This document shows positions 1 to 8,610 of a DNA stretch of 33,438 nucleotides, piece after piece. The position numbers and the translations under genes are program-made. The stretch spans positions 1 to 33,438 of the forward strand of contig QXCR01000234.1 of assembly GCA_004380135.1 (NCBI GenBank), in the 5' to 3' direction. The stretch comes from Stemphylium vesicarium (lineage: Eukaryota > Ascomycota > Dothideomycetes > Pleosporales > Pleosporaceae). Under the pieces are notes generated by a model. That model made no database searches and was not told where the DNA came from. It saw only the letters and a program-made list of their open reading frames with translations. How positions within the stretch are numbered: position 1 is the stretch's first letter; every line of letters starts with the position of its first letter.

Positions 1-557
1 GGAATGCTGAGCCGGGCGATAGCAAGTACGAGTGGGCGAAACGCGAGATGGATATTTTGGAGAGGGAGTGGGCTTGTTATGAGTGAATGGGGTAATGACG
101 TTATGAATACTGCAGTAAGATGTATTTTGATGATTGATGCGCACTACACCACCGCTTTTCCTCAACTGCTCCCTCTCTTTCTTCGTCACGCCCTTTAGAC
201 TCTCTGTCGAAGGACAACCTACACCACATATATCAGTCAGCCACATCTCCCTCACAGAAAAGCCACACTCAACTTCACTTAGAGACCCTGTACAAACTTA
301 CCACCATAGCTATGCGCCACAATCACAACCTCCTTCCCCCCATCCGCCAGCTTCCTCACAAACTCCCGGACAAATCTCGCATCGTCGTACATACTTGGCG
401 CCGCTCCAGAGCCTGGCTTGTAAGCTGCAGGATAGCACGGCGGCTCTAGGACGTAGATGTCGTAGCCTTTTGCGCGGAGGGGTTCGACGACGGGGTCGTA
501 GGCTTCTTTGAAGCAGAAGGAGCCGGGGATGAGGACGATGGTGGGTTGGGTAGACAT
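1..557 (-). CDS. Alpha/beta hydrolase, N-terminal half (partial)
   Basis: The start codon is at 557-555. Exon 1 (557-302) encodes MSTQPTIVLIPGSFCFKEAY and continues to the nucleophile elbow VIVAHSYGG, where the Ser of the A-H-S-Y-G-G motif is the expected catalytic nucleophile. The opening strand with an oxyanion-type PGSF is typical of small fungal alpha/beta hydrolases of about 250 residues. A GTAAGT donor follows at 301-300. A fitting acceptor at 220-219, with a CTGAC branch site before it, continues the frame from 218 as GCPSTESLKGVTKKEREQ, the helix expected after the elbow. Beyond about position 140 the family resemblance fades. The frame stays open to the window edge, so a further intron is likely or the gene is degraded. 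The acid and His of the triad are not visible here. Substrate is unknown; the fold is well supported. Confidence 0.65.
3..86 (+). CDS. C-terminal end of an unidentified protein (partial, runs off left edge)
   Basis: The third plus-strand frame is open from the window edge and ends in TGA at 84-86. It encodes 27 residues ending in the charged helix-like stretch KREMDILEREWACYE. The composition (alternating acidic and basic residues, two Trp) looks like a real protein end and not random sequence, but the piece is too short to assign to a family. It would converge with, and overlap the possible continuation of, the minus-strand hydrolase that begins at 557, so one of the two readings near the edge must be wrong or the two genes overlap tail to tail. 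Confidence 0.35.
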   Translation, partial: NAEPGDSKYEWAKREMDILEREWACYE

Positions 558-704
558 GGTTTTGTCTGGATTGGAAGCGGATGATGAATGGTTTGTGAGA
601 AGGATGTGGGGTTGGAGAGTTGAAGAGGTAAAGAGTTGGTTGGTGGGAAAGCCGAGAGCTGGCGTGTGCCGATTGTATCTTTGGAACATGGACGCTGCAG
701 CGCT

Positions 705-715
705 CTTTTATAAAG
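705..715 (-). promoter_or_regulatory. TATA-like box upstream of the hydrolase
   Basis: On the minus strand the sequence reads CTTTATAAAAG, about 150 nt upstream of the hydrolase start codon at 557. That distance fits a core promoter with a leader of roughly 100 nt. Confidence 0.4.
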
Positions 716-1452
716 TTCTTGCCTGGAGAACATATAGTCCTTCTTGCGCGGTTTCTACGACATGTTCGCCCCTGACTCGCCGCTATCCGTCGTCCCAGGT
801 AAAGAAAGAAGTGGACCTGACCGCGTTTTCTCAGCCGCGCGTTTTGTCATCTTCGCTGTCTCCTCCCTTATCTGAGATACTTTTGGCGATTTGGCTAACT
901 CTGCGATGACTTTACAGGGCGTTGTCGCGGGCATTTTCTGACGTCCTGACGTTCTGGCATGGGACATGTCAGAAATTAGTGGGGAAAGTTGGAGCGGGTG
1001 GATGTAGCCGATACTAGTGGCATCCACAGTGTTGTTGGTCAGGGTTGCTTTGTAATGAACATCAGGGTACCCACATGTTATGGGTACGAAAGTTGAGGTG
1101 GGTGGTGTTCGGACGAGTTGGGGTGGACGATGGTATGGGGTTGTGTGAATGGGAGGTTGGGGCGGAAAATAGGGACGTTCTTGCTTCCGAACGGTATGAT
1201 CGGGGGGCCTGGTTCTGAAGGCTCTGCTTTGTGAAAGAAGATAGTCTCTCTGTAAGTGATAAGAGGCGAAGAAGGTACTGCTCGCTGACGTCACGACAAG
1301 ACATGAAGAGAGACCATACTGAGAAGCAAATCGGTCGTAATAGTGCATTAAATTCAAAAACATTATGGTATCTGGAAAGAAAGCTCAAAGTATATACCAA
1401 GCTAAAAGCCAATATACACAGTTCCAACTCCCCCCGTAATCCATCATCTAAT
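716..1452. other. Intergenic, no supported gene
   Basis: This stretch separates the start of the hydrolase from the end of the secreted-protein gene, both on the minus strand. Open frames are present on both strands, but none shows family resemblance or consistent composition. It must hold the 3' UTR of the secreted-protein gene on the right and upstream sequence of the hydrolase on the left. Confidence 0.5.
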
Positions 1453-2646
1453 CTAGTTGATGTTGCCGTCATCAATAGCAGAGGCAGTGTATCCAGCAGC
1501 GCAGACAACCTTGTACACGTCGTCGCCATAGTAGTATCCAGTGTTGACAGCGTATTCCTCAGTCCATTCCTGAGTGTAGAGAGCGCAGTAGGTGCCGAGG
1601 GGAACGCCGTTCTTGGTCAGGACATAGGAGGTGAAGAAGTTGCAGGGCTTGTAGTTGCCGTCTTTGTCGACAATGTGCTTGCTGTCGAACTCAGTCTGGG
1701 CGTCGCAAGCAGCGGCGCAGAGGCTGGGGTCGTAGGGGTTGGTGTTGAAGAGGCGCATGCCGTTGTAGGTGTCGTAGTCTTTGCCATCCTTCTGGATCAA
1801 GGGCGCGTTGATCGCAGCGTCGAGGTCCTTGGGTGCTTTGAAACCGGCAACAGGGCCGGCAGGCTTGCACTTGGATCCGTCGAGCTTGGAGTATCCTTAA
1901 CTGATATTAGCGAGTGCTGTGTGAGGTATAGATAGAAAGCTTACCGTTGCTGCCAGTGATGACAACTTGGAAGTCCCCACGGAATTGGCCCTGGTTGGTA
2001 GCTGAGTTCTCGGCGACTGGGTATCCGTAGATGGAGCACTTAAGGTTGGTCTGGGGCTTAGCGCTGTCGCAATCATCGGGGTCACGCTCGTAGTAGATGT
2101 TGAAGCCAAGGCAATACTTCTCGCTGTCGCAGAAGGCGGCGCAAGCACCAACGTCATACTCCTTAGTAGATTCGATGTTCTTGTAGGTCAAGTAACCGAT
2201 CTGCTCAGTGGATGCAGTGAGGTCATTGAAGGACTCCGTGTAGCCCTTGGGTGCTTCCGCTGCTCGTGCGGCAAACCTGAGCTTACTGTTCCAGTCAAGA
2301 TATGCGTCAACTGAGCCGTCACCGGGATTCATGATGGAACTGTATTCCTTGTCAGTATATGTATTCGAAGAAGTTAGAAGAAGTCATCAACATACACTCC
2401 TGGTTGGGGTTCGCAAAAGCGAACATCGCGCTTGTTGGTCTCAGCACCATCCTTAGCGACGACTGCAGTAACAGATTCCGCGGCCGCGGCCGGGTCGTAA
2501 GACACTGGAAGCGCAGCAACCTCATCGACCTTGGGACCAAGGACTGTGGGGGTAGGGACAGCCTCAGCAGCCTCAATGTTGATCGCCTGGGGAAGGGCGG
2601 AAGCCAAACCGCTGAAAGCGGAAGCAGTGAGGAGAAAGTTGCGCAT
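1453..2646 (-). CDS. Secreted protein with two cysteine-rich, apple/PAN-like modules
   Basis: Three exons fit in frame: 2646-2396, 2339-1945 and 1895-1453, giving 362 residues. The introns are 56 and 49 nt, with GTATGT and GTAAGC donors and CTGAC/GCTAAT branch sites. A signal peptide (MRNFLLTASAFSGLASALP) is followed by a probable pro-region containing a KR pair. The first module (exon 2) has the pattern ACAAFCDSEKYCLGFNIYYE followed by a CSIYG Cys. The second (exon 3) repeats the theme with LCAAACDAQ, PCNFF and YCALYTQ. The C-x3-C spacing followed by a core Cys and aromatic strands resembles apple/PAN-type modules found in secreted fungal proteins of unknown role. There is no membrane segment near the C-terminus and no obvious GPI signal, so release outside the cell is likely. 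The molecular function is not known, and the internal duplication is my inference. Confidence 0.85.
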
Positions 2647-2763
2647 CTTGAAGATTTGGTTTGGAGTGAAGTAACCGGGAAGAGTTGTAGTGATGAAGTA
2701 CCTGTGAAGCTTGTGAAGAGCTGCTGTGGATGAGGATCTTCAACTGGCGAGATGAGACCTCTT

Positions 2764-2772
2764 ACTTATACA
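2764..2772 (-). promoter_or_regulatory. TATA-like element of the secreted-protein gene
   Basis: The minus strand reads GTATAAGT about 120 nt upstream of the start codon at 2646. Position and sequence fit a TATA element, but nothing further supports it. Confidence 0.35.
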
Positions 2773-4687
2773 CCTTCAACCCGTCATGACGAATAACATG
2801 GGGCAACCCTTTAGCCGAGCCGCGAGGTGTTGGTAGCAGCCGCTGTTGCTGCTAACGCCGCTCAAAAGTCTCGGCGGAGCACAGCCAGCTAGGCATCTTG
2901 ATCGTGGGGCTTGACGTCTTGGCCTAATCGGGCACGAGATCGAGGACGTGGCGAGCGTGAAGGACAGAATGAGGACTTGGAACCACGACCAAAGTTCCAG
3001 TCATGTGCCGTTGGCTTATGGTGGCGTGCTAGCTCGCTGTTTCCGAAAGGTACCAAATCGAGGCCGACATAGGGTTGAACAAGGAACGGCAATCAGAAAT
3101 GGTACGATCTCAAGCCACAAGTGCTGTGGAGAGCTGCATATGTCGCGTCCACCGAAGGAATCAGGAGCGTAATCATGGATACAACAAACCCAGAATAGTG
3201 ACGGGAGAGCGACTGAAGCTAAAGCTTATTCCACGAACGGGTCCTGGTCGGATACTATGTTGATCTCTCCTTAGCGAAGCGTGCTAGGGCGGGAGATAGC
3301 TCATGCTCATTTCCACAAACGTGTTAGTCATCAGGCACCGCTCCCGCACCACCAGCCTCGAACGTGACTTGCCGGCTCAGACGGGATAGGCGCACCCCAC
3401 TTTTGCTGGAGCTAGCACGCTGGCTTCTGCATCTGTCAATATTGCTCAACAACACCCCCTACATGACGGTAAGCCAGTCGACCATACCAATCGATCGGTG
3501 ACATGATACCGTATTGTCGAAACTCTTTTTGATATTGACACCTGCCAACAAGGAGCAAAGTCCGTCCTAAGCAGCCCGCACTCAACGCAGCCCCCTAGAA
3601 ACTCTTCAAATCGCAGCCATCCTCAGTGCATCAAGACACTAGGCGAGCGGTCAAGGCCTGCAGCCTTATCGGCCAGGGCGGTCGATCCGGATTAGGCCTA
3701 CGAGCGCATTCCATGAGGCTGGCGTGGACATGACAATATTGTACCACTGTACTCGATACCGTTAGCGCACGAGCACCACTGCCCTTTGCAAGGTTGACGC
3801 TATCTCTCTGGGTCATCCGACCTGCCGGTTTAGGATCTTCGACAAGCAACGGGCCCGACACCATGTTTTCCCATGGCCACGGACACCGTTCACACCAAGT
3901 GGCCCTGATCGCAATGAGCGTACCATGGTAACACCTCAGCCATGACGGCGGCCATTCAGTCGGACATTTCTTGCCTCCCCGCATAATTCCAAAGAACCCC
4001 ATTGCCTCTCAAGCTACTGATCTGATATCTCTGGTGAAATCCGAAAACTTCTCGCCCCGCGCCCGGCGCAACACCCTTGGCACGCTTCGCTCCGCGGATC
4101 TAGACACTGCGCCATCGATTGCCAACGTCCGACCAGCCCTGAGGTCTGCCACAATGGCTGTCTCCAGACACGAGCTGAAATGCGGGGCTAGTCTCTTTGT
4201 TCGACACGGCAATCATCAAAGGTCACGGTGAGGCTGAGGCCCTCATGCCAGCGCGGCTAAAACACGTCTCTTGCATTGTGCTAGCCTGTCCCGAGAGTTC
4301 AGAAGCGAGCACTTGACCACGTTTCGGGCCAGACCTCCACGACTGGGGAGATGGGAGGCCTCAAGCGATAGAGTTTTTCGACTTGTTGCAGTTGAGATGG
4401 AGCATTACTCAGTGTGGCTTGATGGCCTACAGCCAGCAGTCGGCTTGTGCGGCACATTTTTCGCTATCTCCGCACATTGTACCGTGGTACTAATTGTTTA
4501 GGAAGATGTTGGTATGTAACGCGAAGCCCGACACACAATGCCCCGGCTCTAGGGTCTATTTTTTCTCCACTTGCGCTGCTTGGACTCTTCAGGACTGATA
4601 CCAGACGATCGCGTTCACGCCAAGTGGATCACGGCGAATCAAGAAGACTGTACGAAAACTCAGCTCCTACTCATGAGCTAGCTGAAT
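2773..4687. other. Gene-poor interval
   Basis: About 1.9 kb without a convincing gene. Frames on both strands are short and have unbiased, protein-unlike composition. Base composition is mixed and not strongly AT-rich, so a classical RIP-flattened transposon island is not evident. No terminal repeats or transposase motifs were recognised. It leads into the decayed RING locus. Confidence 0.5.
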
Positions 4688-5518
4688 GTGCCCAGATACA
4701 AGACCTCACAAGGCGGACGTCAAGCGGCGGCGCCGGTGAATGTGGGGCTGGAAGATTCGTGGTATTGCTGCATATGCTACCAAGTCTACTGCACAGCTAC
4801 CACAGTAGCTGATGCGGTACTTCTGCATCATGGTCTGTGTGGCCATATCTTCGGTGGCAACTGTATATTGACGTGGCTCTCCACCGAAAATACAACATAT
4901 CTACTATGCAGATTCGACCTGCTAGACGTTGACACCAGTGAGGAAATTTACTGCCGCTGTTTGGGCGAGCATTACTCAGCCTGCCAGATCCTCGGTGTAT
5001 CTTCGGAGCACGACTTTGCACAATTCTTTGTCTAGAACTTCTCTTGCGGGCAAGTCACAATTAGTGAGCTGGCATTGTTCCCCGCGCGTAGCCACACGGC
5101 AACACACCGCTTCTTTGAGGCTCTTTCAAGCCCTCACTCAGCTCATCCACAGTACGCTACGCAGACAACCCGATCCCGCGTGCAGCCGCATAGACGCTCT
5201 GGTCAGCCTAAAGTCTATTCATCCTGTACCGACACTGCGGGAAATGGAATCGCAGCACATGGCGTGCCCCAGGTCAAGCCAACGATAGGCGAGGCCGACG
5301 ATGTCTGCATAACAATGACCGTTGGCAAGGACAGGAGTCTAGATTTACAACGCCTAAATGAGGTGTCAGTGCACCGAGCATATCACGATATGCTACACCT
5401 CGACTTCGCATTCGATGAGCTACTTGCCGAACACGTGCTGTAGATGGAGGAGATGGCGGAGCTGAATGAAAAGACATGTTCTAGACTTGACGAGTTTGAC
5501 TTTACACTCCGATATTCA
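4688..5518 (+). pseudogene. Decayed RING-finger protein gene
   Basis: From ATG at 4688, a 115-residue frame contains WYCCICYQVY and, after a spacer, CGHIFGGNCILTWLSTENTT. This is the core of a fungal RING domain of the type CxxC ... CGHxFG..CI..WL..NTTCPLCR. The seventh zinc ligand is missing: the expected Cys in the NTTC position reads Tyr (NTTYLLCR), with only the last Cys left. The frame stops at 5035. Protein-like sequence then continues in shifted frames: a stretch around 5040-5280, and then GEADDVCITMTVGKDRSLDL up to a TAG at 5443-5445. After that TAG the same frame runs on as MEEMAELNEKTCSRLDEFDF to a TGA at 5516-5518. The lost ligand, frame changes and in-frame stop suggest a pseudogene. 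Unrecognised introns could explain some of the frame changes. If functional it would have been an E3 ubiquitin ligase-like protein. Confidence 0.4.
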
Positions 5519-5798
5519 TGAGGCGTTGCTTGATGGGACTTGTTAGCCTCGTTTACGTTGAGCATTCGATATCTCACTACGGTAAGTTCGAGCAAGTCAA
5601 TCTCGTATCCCGCGTGTAAATCAATCAAACGTTCTCCTTAGTATCACATCTCGCACGTTGTTCTACTTGCACAAACACTGTATCCTTTAAGTTTCGCTAA
5701 ACCACGCTCTTAACATTTCATCCATAGATCTAGACTTACACAACCTTTGTGTGCACCTCTAAAAAAATGCCTCTCGTACAACCCGTACAACCCGTGCC

Positions 5799-6311
5799 TC
5801 ACCAGCACAACCTAGACTCAAACGCACCAGCATCCCACTCAGCCTCTTCGCTCTTCTCCTCCACCCCCTCAACTCCGTCCCCATGCCCATCCCAAGACTC
5901 CAGCGTGCCCCAAGAAGTCACACTACTCGTCCTACTACCCAATCCCTTGCGACTCATTCTCACACTGCTACCATCTGAGCAGCACGACATTTCCTCCCCC
6001 ACCACCTCCTCATGCGACTGAGACGCCGTTTTGGCTCTTCCCAGCGGCGGTGAATTGACCTGCTTCTGAGCATCAAAGAACACATCCCCATGGTCTTCAA
6101 AAAGCGGAACACCCCCCGCGGCAACTAAACCCCAACTTACGGGTACGCGAGCGCGGCAGTACGCGTGTTGGGAAATGCACTGCGTACGACACTTGGATTG
6201 TTTGATGATGCCGGCGACGATGATGATTTTGCGCTTGGTGCTGTGACTAGGCGTAGCCTTTTTGATAGCTCGGTGGGCTTCATGGGCTGCATGTTGTATG
6301 CTGATAGCCAT
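5799..6311 (-). CDS. Hypothetical protein, Ser/Glu-rich
   Basis: A single open frame of 170 residues starts at ATG 6311. The N-terminal part is basic (AIKKATPSHSTKRKIIIVAG) with scattered Cys. The C-terminal part has a protein-like, acidic and serine-rich composition (VPLFEDHGDVFF, NSPPLGRAKTASQSHEE, TSSVTSWGTLESWDGHGDGV). A consensus donor GTAAGT within the frame (near 6140) pairs with an acceptor 75 nt downstream without changing frame, so an intron that removes 25 residues is possible. No family was recognised. The opposite strand also has an open frame (5749-6021), Ser/Pro-rich, which I consider the shadow. Confidence 0.4.
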   Translation of the reverse strand: MAISIQHAAHEAHRAIKKATPSHSTKRKIIIVAGIIKQSKCRTQCISQHAYCRARVPVSWGLVAAGGVPLFEDHGDVFFDAQKQVNSPPLGRAKTASQSHEEVVGEEMSCCSDGSSVRMSRKGLGSRTSSVTSWGTLESWDGHGDGVEGVEEKSEEAEWDAGAFESRLCW

Positions 6312-7692
6312 AGTTTGTCGATGCAGGATGGTGTTGATGTTTTTCTTTGAGGTGCGAGTGGGGGGGGGGGGGTGAAGATGTGGCTGGGTGGAGGAAGGTA
6401 AGACATTGTGGGCATGTGCATGTTATGTTTAGTGTGGTGGTGAGAGACATGATGGGCTACTTTGGTCTTTGGTTGAGTAGTAAGTGTGATAGTGCGTGAT
6501 GACGGCTTTTTCATTTCGTCGCTCCTGCGTACCCGTCTTCCCATGTCCTTTTTGTGGAGTTTAGACAAACAGTTGACTTGGCTTTTCTTTGAGGTACTGA
6601 AACGCTGGTTCTTGGTGTTTTCAGGATAAAGGTGGCGTTTCAATGGTTGGACTGATAGCGATGGTGATTGTCTGTGGTTATTCCTTTGTTGACATTCAAC
6701 CGTGGATGCGTAAGCCCGCGTATTTACAAAGTGCAGCTATCACGATCGGCAAGATGCGATGTCCACCCATTTGAGGTTTGCCACGACCTCTGCCTTTTTT
6801 CGCATGCATCATTCCCTTGTGCTACACTCGTAGCCACGCATACATATTACCCTCTGCTTCTCATCGCCAACAAGATACTAACGATATAAAGTCCCTAGCA
6901 CTCCTCTCGAACTTTCTAACCGCAAGTACGTTCTCTCTTTTTTTTGGTGCAGACCCTCATCCGCGTCGCAGCGGGCCGTCGCGTGCCCTGCATGCATATC
7001 TACGTACAGACCAACCACCCCGTAAACGCTTTACCCGCTTTCACCACGTGGTGTCGGAGAAAAGCAAGAAAGGCAAGCACGACCGTCTACCACGATGTAG
7101 CTAACGATTAGGCTCTCTTTGCTTTCTCACCGCGCCAAACTACACTCAGCGCCACGGTTGCGTATTGTTTATACCGACGTCGTCGTTGCGTCAGCGGAGA
7201 ACCCCTCCGCTCCGCTGCAAGTAGAAACTCCCTTGTCGCCCGTGTTTCGCGTGGGGGTTTTGGTCTATCTTTTTCTCCATGCTCGGGAATAATACCAGCG
7301 CGGAACGTCAGCAATGTGCACAAGGAACGTGCGTTGCATGCTGCGGGGTTCGGCTGGCGTCCGTCCGCATGAGAGGCGAAAAATCCTTCGCATCCTTCGC
7401 GTGGGTATGTAGCTAGGGTTGGGTGCGGGTGGTCTGATGTTGACGCGCAAGGGGGCTTAAGTAGGCAGGAGGTGCGGTGGACATGAAATGTGAAGTGGTT
7501 ATCTTGGGGGATAATGTTTTTCCTGGGGGTAAGGACTGCGAGGGGTCGCGTGGTATGTTAGGTTATGGTATGCTGTGACGTGGAGGATACGGGGAAGACT
7601 ACGGCTGATGAAATTATGGGTCATGATGCACCATGGAGAATACTACATGTTCTTTGTTTCATACAAGGCTATGAGATAATGTAGCGTGGAGA
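6312..7692. other. Intergenic, no supported gene
   Basis: About 1.4 kb without a convincing coding frame. It contains a run of 13 G at 6360-6372, CT-rich stretches near 6900, and otherwise mixed sequence. It lies upstream of the hypothetical gene that starts at 6311 and downstream of the small minus-strand gene that ends at 7693. Confidence 0.45.
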
Positions 7693-8163
7693 CTACCACC
7701 AGTACTGTCCTACTGGTACCGTGCCTTCCTCACACACTTCTTCCGCAGACATGTCGTCTGCATAGACTCCCTCATCCCACGCCCACCCCTCTACCTCCTC
7801 CCCAAAATGAGTCCACGTAATCATCTCGACCTCCTTACCCCCCACAATCCAAGCTTCAATTCTAGCCTCCCTGTCCTCCTCCCTTCCCTCTTCCTCCCCC
7901 CATGCCCCTTCTACTCTTTCTCCACACTCCACATACAGCGGTGTATCCTCCGGACTAGTCCCTTGATCCACATCCCCCTAGCGAAACCAATCCTGGTAAA
8001 AGCCCTCGCACACATCGAACATGTCTGCCCAGTGCTGCGCGCAGAGGTATTCTCCCGACCCTCCTACGGCGGCGAGGTACGAGGTGGGTAGGGTGCGCGT
8101 GCAGGCTACGTGAGCGCAGTGGGTGAAGAGGGGTGAAGTGGTGGTGGGTGTTGGAGAAGACAT
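7693..8163 (-). pseudogene. Small Cys/His protein gene interrupted by an in-frame TAG
   Basis: From ATG 8163 the frame encodes 61 residues with a possible zinc site: C16-x4-C21 (CAHVACTRTLP) and C41-x2-H44 (YLCAQHW). It then meets TAG at 7980-7978. The same frame continues without another stop for 94 residues (from GDVDQGTSPEDTPLYVECGE to a WW end at 7693). That second part is acidic and strongly protein-like (RIEAWIVGGKEVEMITW). No intron of acceptable length around the TAG was found: the nearest donor/acceptor pair is only 33 nt apart. The simplest reading is one 156-residue protein broken by a nonsense change such as CAG to TAG. Stop readthrough, or a genuine 61-residue protein, are alternatives. 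Family and function are unknown. Confidence 0.45.
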
Positions 8164-8211
8164 TATGCCCAGGGGTTCTGGGTTTTTATGTTTTGATGGT
8201 GAGTGCGTGAC

Positions 8212-8369
8212 GACTACAAGGGGTATTTTTGTAGTCGGTACGTGGTGTGGTGTGGTGTTTGGAGACTACGTGATGTATTTGTGTAGTCGATGTGTGATGT
8301 GATGGTGGTGTCTGACGACTACCGTGTGGCTTTTGTAGTGTGTGTATGTGTGCTCGTTGTAGTTGTCTC
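8212..8369. repeat. Three tandem 52-53 bp units, each carrying a GACTAC/GTAGTC inverted repeat
   Basis: Units begin at 8212, 8264 and 8317. Each opens with GACTAC and has GTAGT(C) 19 bases after its start (8231, 8283 and 8335 at about the 18th-19th position), so each can fold into a hairpin. The first is the best, with a perfect 9-bp stem at 8211-8219 and 8229-8237. The second stem is 6 bp and the third is 5-6 bp with one lost pair. The rest of each unit is GT-rich. The array sits directly upstream of the small gene starting at 8163. Confidence 0.7.
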
Positions 8370-8610
8370 GCTTGTGTGAACGTGATGCGATGTGGCAGTG
8401 TATGGTATACATAGTTGTCTTGGTGTTTTGTGAATTTGATGTGATGTGATGACTGAAAAATATTTCTGAGGGAAGAAAGAAAGAGGGAGAGAAGAGAGAA
8501 AAGGCACGGTATTTAAAGACGTTCAGAACCTCCGAAAACTGTGATGAGACTGAACCATACTTTACGATTTCCATCACCTCAACTTCTATTGGTGTCCTGG
8601 CTACGATTCG

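Noticed and set aside
2773..4687. Possible RIP-degenerated transposon
   Set aside because: Base composition is balanced, and no terminal repeats, transposase or reverse-transcriptase motifs were found.
8266..8577. Thr/His-rich minus-strand frames
   Set aside because: They are translations of the GT-rich hairpin repeat and its flank.
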